From: Cutaneotrichosporon cavernicola | Lineage: Eukaryota > Basidiomycota > Tremellomycetes > Trichosporonales > Trichosporonaceae | Assembly (NCBI RefSeq): GCF_030864355.1 | Contig: NC_083395.1 | Coordinates: forward strand, 2,356,001 to 2,420,000 | Reading direction: 5' to 3' | Length of the DNA: 64,000 nucleotides | Shown: piece by piece, positions 11,038 to 20,044 of the stretch | Position numbering within the stretch: the first letter of the stretch is position 1 | Layout: every line of letters begins with the position of its first letter | The notes under the pieces: generated by a model | The model's input: the letters and a program-made list of their open reading frames with translations, nothing else | What the model was told of the DNA's origin: nothing | Databases searched by the model: none | Made by a program: the position numbers and the translations under genes

Positions 11038-11912
11038 TTAATCGCCGCCCTGCAAGCGTGCCTGCGACTGGGAGAAGAGCTTCTCCTGGAGCGCCAGGAG
11101 TTCTTCGGGTGTCATGCCGTTCGTGTTGGGTTGGTTGCGCTGGCGGTCTTTCTGGCTCTGCTTGAACTCGCCGTGGGACTCGTCGACCTCGGAGATGAAC
11201 GATTCGAAGCCGAGTTGCTGGGGTTAGCACGAGAGCCTGCGGGGCAGGGTCGAGGAGCACGCGTGACGGGAGTGGAGAGCTGCAGGGCATTTATATACCG
11301 TCGCCGGGGATCTGGCAATAGTTTCTGGTGCACCTTGGGCACATCCAGCAGACAGAGTGGGGGTGAGGAAGGTGAGGAAGGTGAGGGACAAAGGGGGGAA
11401 GTGAGGGACAATGGTGACGACGCGGAAGGTGACGGCGACAAGACTTCCAGTGAAGCGATGAACGCTCTAGCTGGATATCTCCCCCTTCCCTCCTTCCCTC
11501 CTTCCCTCCCTCCCTCCCTCCCTCCCTCTCCCTCACGTGAACAAGTACCCACCTTGAGAGCCTCTAGGACGTGTTCCGGCGAAATTGTCTTCTTGCTACT
11601 CTCCTCGCACACCGTGTTACTCTGTGCCGAGATGAGTTTGATCCATTCTTGTGTCAGCTCCCTCATCTCTGACAACCCACCAACACAACAGTCGACGATA
11701 ATCTCCTTCGTATCCTTTGCGCATGACAGGTCCTCGGGGAGCATTTCTGTTGTCAGCTACCGCAAGGAAGGAAGGGGCAAGGAGAGGATGACAAGGCAAG
11801 GTGGATGATGGTAATAAAGGAGAGGTGACGCACCACTGATCAGCTTGTACACAGTCGCTTTGGGGAGTGTGTGCTCGTCGTCGCCGCCGCCAAAACCTTC
11901 GCGGTCGGACAT
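11038..11912 (-). CDS. NCB2: Negative cofactor 2 beta subunit (Dr1), histone-fold transcription repressor
   Basis: Exons are 11912-11834, 11746-11553 and 11217-11038, encoding 150 aa. The histone fold reads LPKATVYKLISEMLPEDL, then AKDTKEIIVDCCVGGLSEM and KKTISPEHVLEALKQLGF, matching Dr1 block by block. The C-terminal tail GMTPEELLALQEKLFSQSQ corresponds to the conserved Dr1 tail. NC2beta pairs with NC2alpha and binds TBP on promoters, blocking TFIIA and TFIIB. Introns are 87 nt and 335 nt. The second is one of the longest in the window and contains a CCCT repeat, but the join (LEALK to QLGFESF) matches the family exactly. It is divergent from PRP38 with only 174 bp between start codons. Confidence 0.93.
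11481..11534. repeat. (CCCT)n microsatellite inside NCB2 intron
   Basis: Tandem CCTT/CCCT units within the second intron of the minus-strand NC2beta gene, so purine-rich in the transcript (GGGA repeats). Confidence 0.9.
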
Positions 11913-12086
11913 GGTGGATAGTGGATGGATGGATGAATGGGTGGCGGATTGTAGAGAGTGTTGACAAACAACAGAACAACAGATACGTACGAAATCCTGA
12001 AATGGAATGAGCCTCCACCACCACAAGTCACAGTCATACTCGTAAACTCGTCATCTCGTCAACAACCACTCTATCAGGCCATCAAA

Positions 12087-13220
12087 ATGGCAACAGCAGG
12101 TCGTACCCAGACAGTACACGGTGGTGACCCTCAGGTACAGCTACTGCTCTATTATCTCAAAGCTGATCCCAGAACTTGGTCGAAAAGGTCATCCGCGCGC
12201 GTATCTACGACTCGACGTACTGGAAGGAACACTGCTTTACGCTGAATGGTGCGTCGTCCTCCACTCTCATCGTCTTGGTACTCCAGCTCGCTCGCTTGGG
12301 GCTCGCCGCTGACATAAGCCGAAACACTCATCGACAAGGCTATCGCACTCCACGCCATCGGAGGGGTATACGAGCGCCAGACACCTACGCCATTCATGTG
12401 TCTCCTTCTCCGCCTGTTGCAGCTTCAGCCAGACAAGGAGATTCTGTTCGAATACCTCCTCGCCGAAGAGTTCAAGTACCTCCGCGCGCTGGCGGTCATG
12501 TACATCCGCCTCATGTTTCGGAGTATGGAGGTGTTCGAGATACTCGAGCCTCTCATGAAGGATTATCGAAAGTTGCGGTATCGACAGGTTGGTGAGTGCA
12601 ACGAGGGCGGCCAGCTTCCGGAGCAGTGTTTGGGGTGAGGGATGGGGTTGGAGTTGAGGTTGGGGTTGGGGTTGAGGCGAGGCGGGGAGAGGAGGCACCG
12701 GAAGAGGAGACAGAGGCCGCCTCTACAAGGGATAGCTGGATGGCCGACCTTGGTAGCCAGCCCCGTTTCCGTTCTTGAGACCCAACGTTCGCTGACACTA
12801 GGCGGGTACACCCTAACGACATTCGACGAGTTCATCGACGAGCTCCTAACCCAGGACCGAGTATGCGACATCATTCTCCCGCGCCTGACTCAGCGCGCAG
12901 TTCTGGAAGAAACCGAGGGCCTTGCTCCTCGCAAATCCCTCCTCGAGGACGAGGACGAGGACGAGAAGCGCGGCCGCCAAACGCCATCAGATGGGGGTTC
13001 GCGCGAGTCGTCACCCGACCTGCGGCGCGGTCGCAGTATGTCGTCAAGTTCATCGGCGTCGAGTAGGAGCCGGTTCATGTCCCGCTCGCCGTCGCGCAGT
13101 GATTCAGAGGACGAGGGCGACGTCGGCGACACGCGGATGCGGTACGTATCGCGCTCGCCGTCCTTGTCCCCAGATCGGGTGGTGGCCATGCAGGGAGACA
13201 AGATTGAGGGCGACGTGTAG
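12087..13220 (+). CDS. PRP38: Pre-mRNA splicing factor PRP38
   Basis: Exons are 12087-12134, 12173-12248, 12319-12591 and 12802-13220, encoding 271 aa. Introns are 38, 70 and 210 nt, all in phase. The PRP38 domain is complete: VHGGDPQNLVEKVIRARIY, WKEHCF, AETLIDKA, GGVYERQTPTPFMCLLLRLL, EFKYLRALAVMYIRL, DYRKLRYR and TFDEFIDELLTQDRVCDIILPRL. Prp38 is a tri-snRNP protein needed for spliceosome activation. The tail after residue ~185 has an acidic run and many Ser-Arg and Ser-Pro motifs (SRSPS), as in metazoan PRP38 proteins. The short first exon (16 codons) is supported by the family start. It shares a 174-bp divergent promoter with NC2beta and converges with NSP1, with 66 bp between stops. Confidence 0.94.
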
Positions 13221-13286
13221 GGTGTAGGAAGTAGGGCATATAGTCATGCATAGCTGTATCACTGTCACTATAAGAGAGAATGAAGA

Positions 13287-15558
13287 CTACCTCCGAGGTG
13301 CGCCCATGCTCATGCGACCCTCGAGCTCGTCGACCTTGGAACCCAGCTTGGTCGCGTTGGTGTCAATGCTGTGGATTGCGCGGAGTTGGGCACCAAGAAT
13401 GGCACTGAGCTGGTTGATCGGGTCGTCGCTCTGCTGGCTCGCGGCATCCGCGGCGTTTGGCGCGGTGGGAGGGGCGGCAGCAGCGCCAGCCCCAGATGTA
13501 GAGAGCTTGTTGACCTCGTCGATCATGGCCGAGAGGTTGCGGCTAATGTCATCGAGCTGCTTGTTCAGGTCCTCAGCGAGCCCGTAAGCCTTCTCACGCT
13601 CCCGGTCTGCAGGCATCTTGGGGACGAGCGGCGTGCTGTCCTTGTCGCCAAGTGACGAAATCTCGCGCTCGTAGTGGCTCAGCATTGCGTCCAGCTGCTT
13701 CTGCTGGTTCTCAATGTAGTCGAGGTTCTTGTCGAGCGTGGACTGGTTGTTCTGCGCCTCGACCACTTGTTGGTGGAGCACCGCAATCTGGTTGCCGTTC
13801 CGCACAAGTACCTTGTCCCACTCTCTCACCTCGCCTGCCTGCTTCTCAAACTCCTTGACCTGCGACTCAAGGTCCTTGCTCCATCCGTCCACAATGTCGT
13901 CGAGCGTCTTGCCGCGGAGAAGGTTGGGCGCTGGCTCGGTCACCCCAACTGGAGAACCGGGCTTGACCGCCGGCGTGCCAGCCCCACCCGGAGTTCCAGC
14001 CATGCTGGCGGTGACGGCCGGTGTCGCGGCGCCAGTGGCGGGGGCGGTGCCCGGCTTGGACCCGAACAGGCCTGCAGCTGGAGCCGACGAGGACGAAGCC
14101 TCGGCGGACTTGGGTGCGCCGAACAGGCCAGCAGCCGCCGGGGCAGCAGGCGCTTTGGCCTCTTCCTTCTTCTCCTCAGGCTTGTTGCCAAAGCTCGCGA
14201 AGAGACCACCGCCAGCTGCGGGAGCTTTGGGAGCCTCAGGCGCCTTGCCCGCATCCGCGGTCTTGCCCAAGTTCGCAAACAGGCCACCGCCAGCCGCGGG
14301 AGCCGCGGGAGCCGTGGGACCAGCAGGAGCCGCGCCAGCCGCAGGCGTGGCAGCCTTGTTGCCGAAGCTGAAGAGCGAACCGCCGGCCGGGGCAGCGGGC
14401 GCGGCAGGCGCAGCGCCGTCCTTCTTCTCTTCCGGCTTCGATCCGAACAAGCTGGGCGTGGCAGCGCCAGACGCGGGGGCGGCGGGGTTTCCGAAGAGAC
14501 TACCCGGAGCGGGGGCGGCAGCGGGGGTGGTGGTCCCGCTCCCGACAGCGGGAGTGGCGGGCTTGCCTCCGAAGCTGCCAAACAGCGACGCAGCAGCCGG
14601 AGCAGCTGGGGGTGCGGCCTCCTTCTTCTCCTCGGGCTTGGAACCAAACATCCCCGGCGCGGGGGCCGCAGCAGGCGTGGTGCTAGCGCCGCCGCCAAAC
14701 AGGCCGCCGGCCGCAGGCGTAGCAGTCCCGCTAGCCGGGGCGGACGACGGCTTCCCGAATCCTCCAAATAACGACCCTCCAGCGGCTGGCGGAGCCGCGG
14801 CGGTGGCTGGAGGAGTAGTGCTCGCCGCGGGCTGGCCGAAGCCGCTGAACATCCCTCCAGCGGGCGCGGCTGCAGCAGCAGTAACAGGCGGGGTGGTTCC
14901 AGCAGAAGGTGCGCCGAACAGGCCAGCTCCTGCGGGTTTGGCACCGCCGCCGAACAGTCCTCCAGTTGGGGGCGTGGATGCGGGTGTAGTAGAGCCTGCC
15001 GCGGTGGCGCCGAAGAGAGGCTTGGGGGTGTTCGCCCCACTGCCGGCAGGCTTGCCGAAGCCGCCACTGAACAGGCCGCCACTGGCGGGTGCTGACGGGG
15101 CAGCCGCGGCTGGGGGAGCCGGGCCGGGAGGGTTGGAGGCCGTGCCGCCGAAGGAGAAGGGGCTAGAGGGCTTGGCACCTCCGCCGAAGCCGCTTGCTGG
15201 TGCCGCAGTGTTAGTGTTGCCGCCGCCAAATAGGCCACCGCTCGCAGGTGCAGCGGCAGGCGCGGCAGTGTTCGAGCCGCCGCCGAACAATGATCCCGCC
15301 GCCGGTGCAGCCGCGTTACCACTACCGAAGAGCCCGCCTGATGGTGCTGCCGCGTTGGCGCCGCCGCCAAAGGGCGAGGCGCCTGCGCCACCCGTGTTGG
15401 TGTTGGCTGTTGTTAGTGAGAGCTGTGGTTTCGTGGTCAAGAGCAAGAGCTCACCTCCGCCAAACGAGAATCCGCCCGCTGCAGCATGTCAGCTTCGCGA
15501 TACGCGAGACTAGCTTACGCTTGTTGTTGTTCTGACCAAAGCCCCCAAAGCCAGACAT
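13287..15558 (-). CDS. NSP1: FG-repeat nucleoporin NSP1 (Nup62 homologue)
   Basis: Exons are 15558-15519, 15478-15455 and 15406-13287, encoding 727 aa. The first ~500 residues are a dense FG-repeat region with units of GGLFG, SLFGG, FGSKPEEKKE and long Ala/Pro spacers, typical of the permeability barrier of the nuclear pore. From about residue 517 (GKTLDDIVDGWSKDLESQVKEF) begins the conserved Nsp1 C-terminal coiled-coil domain, which assembles with Nup57/Nup49 and Nup82. It includes the SHYEREI and LAEDLNKQLDDI segments. The two 5' introns are 40 and 48 nt; the start MSGFGGFGQNNN fits FG nucleoporins. A long Ala/Pro-rich open frame on the opposite strand (13729-15513) is a by-product of the GC-rich repeats. 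Confidence 0.95.
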
Positions 15559-15756
15559 GATTGACGGTGTTGTTGCTCGAGAGATGTGACGGATGATGGG
15601 TTGTGGACCAAGATTCTCGGGCGCCTAAACCTCTTGAAAGCTAGGCGGGAAGTGGTTGACACGCCTGTAAAGTTGGCCACCTAAATTTGGTTCCGCTCGA
15701 ATGTGTTGAGCATTAGCGCGTTCAACTCTTGGACTTGGCCATCAACAACACACAAA

Positions 15757-16236
15757 ATGGCCGCTGTCGCTGTACGTTTACTCGTCCGAGTCGAGCTGAC
15801 AAAAGCCCGTTAACCCGCGCCCGTTCCTGCAGGACCTGACTGGCAAGACTGTGTCGGTCAAGTTGAAGTGGGGCCTCGAGTACCGCGGCTTCCTTGTCTC
15901 GACGGACGGGTACTTCAACCTCCAGGTAAGTCGGCCGGCGCATGCAAAGTTCTCGAGGCTGTGCGAAACTGTTGATCTCGCACTGGATGGGAGGCCCACA
16001 GGTTGGACGGATGTTTCGAGGACACGAGTTGAGGCAAGGTTGAACGATGCCTCGACGCCAAGGCTCATGTGACATGAATACAGCCGCTGACATACAGTTG
16101 ACAGGTACTGAGGAGATCGAGGACGGCAAGAGCAACGGGCAGCTCGGCGAGGTGTTCATCCGCTGCAACAACGTGCTGTACATCCGGTGAGCTAACGCGC
16201 TGATATTCGCTGACAGACAGTGAAGCGAAGGATTAG
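15757..16236 (+). CDS. SMX3: Spliceosomal Sm protein F
   Basis: Exons are 15757-15771, 15806-15925, 16098-16186 and 16221-16236, encoding only 79 aa and therefore invisible as a single open frame. The protein reads [20 protein letters not shown], then [23 protein letters not shown] (Sm1 motif), and after the third exon [19 protein letters not shown] (Sm2 motif with RCNN). SmF sits in the heptameric ring on U1, U2, U4 and U5 snRNAs. Introns 1 and 3 are both 34 nt with CTGAC branch motifs; intron 2 is 172 nt. The last exon (GAAGCGAAGGATTAG plus one base) gives the ending YIREAKD, like yeast YIRELPN. If intron 3 were retained, the protein would stop at YIR. Confidence 0.92.
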
Positions 16237-16755
16237 CGCGGAGCGAGAGAGAGAGAGAGAGAGAGAGAGAAAGTCAGCACGTGAGCGAGTGCCCGGCGAG
16301 ATAGATCCGAGAGTCCCAGAGACCGGCGCGAGTAGGCGTGTTTGTATGGCGTAGGATGCCATGATACCAATAGCGAGTGCGGCGTTACTGACTGCCTTGG
16401 CTATCACAGAGCCTCTTACACATCTCCGAGTCTAACGCTGTCGAGCTGAGATGGCTACGTGCTGACGATGAACACAAGCTGTGACGGCGACCGACGCATA
16501 ACAGAGTGCCCATTCTTCCCTCTGAGTGCAGGTGTTGTGTTGATAACGGACCGAGTTGTGTAACGAGATTAGCAACCCGTCCTCGATCTGTCCAACCCTG
16601 CGCCGCCCACATCTGCGCTTCTCACATCTGGCACCTCACACATTCCAAGTCACTGCCATTACCATTACGATGCGTACATAGGAGTATCAACATGCTGTGT
16701 CGTGACGCGCGCGCAGTGTCCAGGCGCGTCTGCGCGCGCTCTAGTGAGCCTATAT
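16237..16755. other. Intergenic, convergent 3' ends
   Basis: About 520 bp between SmF and RNA1 stops. It starts with a GA repeat at 16245-16271. Nothing else is recognisable. Confidence 0.5.
16245..16271. repeat. (GA)n microsatellite
   Basis: A nearly perfect GA dinucleotide run immediately after the SmF stop codon. Confidence 0.9.
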
Positions 16756-18050
16756 CTAGACCGTGACCTTGGCGAGGGCGTTGGCCAAGTCGTCCGTCTC
16801 CTTGTCGCTGACAGGCTTGCCCTTGTCGTCGGCACCGGCATCGACGCCGTCGTCCTCGCCAGCCTTGGCCTCTGGCGAGATGCCCTCCTTCTCCGCCTCC
16901 TTCTGCTCCTCGTCCTCGCTCTCGCTCTCCTCCTCCTCCGTCTCCTCCTCCTCCTCCTCGCTCTCGGGCTCCTCCATGTCGTCGAGCTCGTCGAGCGCAT
17001 CCTCGTGGTCGTGCACGCGAAGCGCCTCGCGGAGCTTCTCGATGCACTCGTCCTCGGGATCGGCCTGGTTACCGTTAATCTCCAGCGTCGTCAGGTTCTT
17101 GAGGTGCTGGGTGATGGCGACGGCGAGGATCTCGATCGTACGCTTGTCAAACTCGCCGTACTGGAGCTTGAGCGTCTCGAGCTTGGGGTTGGAGCCGGCC
17201 TCAAGCGACGCGGCAAGCGCGATGCCACCAGCCTTGCCGAGCAGGCAGTCGGAGAGGTTGATCTCGCGCAGCTGGGGCCACTTGGTGAGCTGGCGCACAA
17301 TCGCGCGCGTGCCGCTCCGCGTGGCAGTGTTGTCCTGCAGATCCAGGACCTCGAGGTTGGGGCACGCAGCGAGACCCTTGGCGATAGCGGCAATGCCCTC
17401 CATGCGGATACCGTTCTGGGGCATGCGGACCTCGCGGAGGAGGCCGTGCGCCTCAAAGGCCTTTGCCCAGGCTGGCGCCGATCCGTTCTCGAGACGGTTA
17501 CGGCCGCAAACGAGCACGCGCAGCTGACTCTCGCGACCCGCGGCCTTGGCACGCACGGCGTTCTCGTACAACGCGTTCGCGACGATCGTGCCGCCCGCGG
17601 GACCCATGCCGTTGTTGTTGAGCTTGAAGTTCTGGAACACGGTGTTGTTCTCAAGGAACGGGACCATGGCATCGGCACAGCGCCCGCCAAAGGCATTGTC
17701 GCTCAGATCGAGCTCGACGAGCGCAGGCGAGTCGATCAGCGCATCACACAGTGCACTGAGGGCATGCGGGATCTCGGAGATGAGGCGGCCGGTGAAGATG
17801 TCCGCGAGGTCGACAATCTTACATCAGAGAAGCAGATGCGCAGGCTCACCTTGAGATTCTTCTTCTCCTTGAGGACGGCCGCGATGGCCTGGCACGCCTC
17901 GACACCGAGCGAGTTGCCGCCAAAGTGCACCTCCTCGACGTCGGTGAGGTCTGCGAGCTCGGTGATATAAGGCTCGAGGTCGGCTTTGGTGTTGGCCTTG
18001 AGGTTCTTGCCGAGGATGGAGAAGACCTTGCCGCCGTTTGAAGAGGACAT
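16756..18050 (-). CDS. RNA1: Ran GTPase-activating protein (RanGAP), leucine-rich repeat
   Basis: Exons are 18050-17850 and 17817-16756, separated by a 32-nt intron; the product is 420 aa. It is built of ribonuclease-inhibitor-type leucine-rich repeats (EVHFGGNSLG, ELDLSDNAFGG, FKLNNNGMGPAGG, VRMPQNGIRMEG, VLDLQDNTATRSG, EINLSDCLLGKAGG, TLEINGNQADPED). The Arg in VCGRNRLENGS, in the loop where the RanGAP catalytic Arg lies, is present. A long Glu/Asp/Ser-rich tail follows from about residue 335, as in yeast Rna1 and RanGAP1. The enzyme triggers GTP hydrolysis by Ran in the cytoplasm and sets the direction of nuclear transport. The length is close to yeast Rna1 (407 aa). Confidence 0.94.
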
Positions 18051-18549
18051 TGTGAGTGTTGTTTATGACAAAGGGGAGATGGACGCAAAAGTTGGGATTC
18101 CGAGGTGGCACTTCTTGTCAGTTGGGTCGCTTGGGTGGCAATCCTCTCCGGTTCAACGGAATCAAATTCTGACCACGTGCTGGCAAGGCACGAAGCGATG
18201 TGATGGCAAAAGTTACGGTCCGGGTGTATTAGCTATCTTCTCAACCGACCTCTACGGCTCACGTCATAGATCTTGGTGCTCGCTGCCGAATGATCCAGAA
18301 CTCTTTTCCCGAGATGAGGACCAGTATATGAGGAATGGGAGAATGTTGTTGGTGAGCAAGTCGGTAGTCGGGATCACTCATCGAACCTGGCCGAATGGAT
18401 GATTACAAGACCGGCTATTATCTAATATATCTCCCCTCAATTACAGTACTATTCACCATTCAATCCGATTGCACTCGAACCACACAACCACACAGCCAAA
18501 CAAACACTCCACGACACCACCCATCCTTCCAAACATCCATATATCAACA
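18051..18549. other. Divergent promoter region RNA1 / Cys-rich protein
   Basis: About 500 bp between two divergent start codons. The right end (18420-18545) is A/C-rich, as expected for a leader. No additional gene is seen. Confidence 0.5.
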
Positions 18550-18924
18550 ATGGCAAGCGAGAGCGCCGTTGGAGGCTGGACGCCTGGCGGATCATCACTG
18601 CGCCCTCTGCCGAAAACAATAGCATCTCCGGTATCAACACAGGACACAGCGGTGGGTGTCCCATTTCCTCCTATCTGACCCCAGCCACCATACTACGTCC
18701 CCGAAGCGGCCAACGATCCCACATCCAATCGATACCCGCGCACATCGATAGATTCGGGCTCTAGTCCTGGTGCGTGCGGCGAGTGCGTGCACGTTACGGC
18801 CGAGTGGATTGACGATAAGTGTTGTTGTGGGTGTACGCCAACGCAGAGGGCGAATGAGGCGTGTGCGATCTGTTGTGTTGCGTGCTTGGGGGTTTGTGGT
18901 GCAGGGTGTAGTGCGCTCTGTTAG
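18550..18924 (+). CDS. Small cysteine-rich C-terminal protein, unknown function
   Basis: Exons are 18550-18651 and 18685-18924 with a 33-nt intron (donor GTGGGT, CTGAC branch, CCCAG acceptor), encoding 113 aa. Residues 1-60 are Ser/Pro/Thr-rich and include APPYYVPEAAN. Residues 65-113 contain 13 cysteines, first CGEC, then a CCCGC cluster at 80-84, then CAICC...C...C...C spacing to a final Cys as the last residue. The end is mildly hydrophobic (VACLGVCGAG). The pattern recalls cysteine-rich transmembrane modules (CYSTM-like), in which a Pro/Tyr-rich head precedes a Cys-dense membrane segment, but I cannot confirm membership. Metal binding or palmitoylation are other options. Spliced phase and ATG context support a real gene. 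Confidence 0.6.
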
Positions 18925-19379
18925 CGGACAGGGAGGAATGAAGAGGCTTGGGCGTGAGGAGGGGGGGGTGGTGAGTGATCGAGCACGCGCGCGCGCGGTC
19001 AGTTCGCATCAGCATGTTTCATATGATGTATCCATAAGCACACCGGTTCAGCGCACAGAGGTACGCATGAAAGAGTCCACCAGTCACAAGTCAGAGTCAG
19101 ACTTTGACTCATGACTTCGGCTCGGATGCATAGCGGCGTAGCGATACCGAGTAAGCATATCCAAGCTGTGCTGTAATATTGCACAAGCCGCCAACCAATG
19201 CGGTGCCTAATTATGGAATGCACCGCTCCTACCCATCCTCTTCAGGCTACTGCCAGCCACAAGAGTCAAGTAGCGAGCATCAATCATACAAAAGTAGTGG
19301 CACAGCTTGTTCCAGTGTACTGGGATATAAACTGGTCATCAAATAAGCCATCGAGATCATTTGGCCTCACAAAATCACA
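18925..19379. other. Intergenic
   Basis: About 455 bp with GC-alternating sequence near 18980-19000 (GCGCGCGC). No supported gene. Confidence 0.4.
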
Positions 19380-19910
19380 ATGCTGGTCCCACCCAAACTA
19401 GTCGTCACCCCGCCTTCACCCATACCCACCCCCTCCCTCGATCATGACATTTCGCCTCCTACCGTTCTGCCAAAGTCCAGATCCAGACGAACTCCTCCAC
19501 CTCCGCCAGTACAGGTGTTCGAGACGGCGGCCCAGAAGCGGTGGTACATCTCCGGGCGGACGGGGACGGGGCGGGAGACGAGCCTGATCCACGATGCGGC
19601 CGACGACGCGTACATGGCTGTGTTTGGAGATAGTTTTGAGTTCGTGGACAAGGATCAAACTCCTGAAGAGGAGGTTGGAGAGTACAATTATACCGAGGAG
19701 AAGGAGGGGGACAAGATGGCCGCCAACTACGCGTTTCATCACCGCGTTAATGATGGATGGCGGCCTCGAGTTGGGAGGGGAGGACGACTTCCCCCACCCG
19801 TTAGGCCACTCGACTTGCCTGGATCGAGGACTGCGCCGGCATTTGAGGTTGAACAGCAAGAGAAACGCATTCGCGGGAGCAGTAGTTGGTGGAGCCTTGG
19901 CAGGTGGTAA
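19380..19910 (+). CDS. Hypothetical protein, orphan ORF
   Basis: An ATG-initiated open frame of 176 codons, preceded by an A/C-rich leader. The N-terminal ~45 residues are Pro/Thr-rich; the middle (RWYISGRTGTGRETSLIHDAADDAYMAVFGDSFEFVD) looks like a folded, conserved-type stretch; then an acidic segment. After about residue 125 the frame becomes Arg/Pro-rich, while the +1 frame gives an alternative end containing NAFAGAVVGGALAGG, a glycine-zipper-like segment closing at 19923. A short unrecognised intron or a frameshift near 19745-19800 is therefore possible. I do not recognise the family. Confidence 0.45.
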   Translation: MLVPPKLVVTPPSPIPTPSLDHDISPPTVLPKSRSRRTPPPPPVQVFETAAQKRWYISGRTGTGRETSLIHDAADDAYMAVFGDSFEFVDKDQTPEEEVGEYNYTEEKEGDKMAANYAFHHRVNDGWRPRVGRGGRLPPPVRPLDLPGSRTAPAFEVEQQEKRIRGSSSWWSLGRW

Positions 19911-20044
19911 TATGGACTATTAATAGGTTGTACCACGTATGGAGATTTCTTCATCTCTCCCAAGCTTCATCTCCAGACACCAGGCACCACCCCGCTCACG
20001 CCAAATCCAACAATGCATATGCCAAGGTTACTCTATGATTACTC

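Noticed and set aside
13729..15513. A 594-codon open frame opposite NSP1
   Set aside because: It is an Ala/Gly/Pro-rich complement of the FG-repeat coding strand. Codon periodicity and the Nsp1 C-terminal domain clearly support the minus strand.
16185..16190. TGA directly after CGG as the natural end of SmF
   Set aside because: The GGTGAGC context is a good donor and a 34-nt intron gives the family-like end YIREAKD, so I prefer the spliced form. The shorter protein remains possible.
16702..17970. 422-codon plus-strand frame opposite RNA1
   Set aside because: It mirrors the leucine-rich repeats of the RanGAP gene on the other strand. No independent signals.
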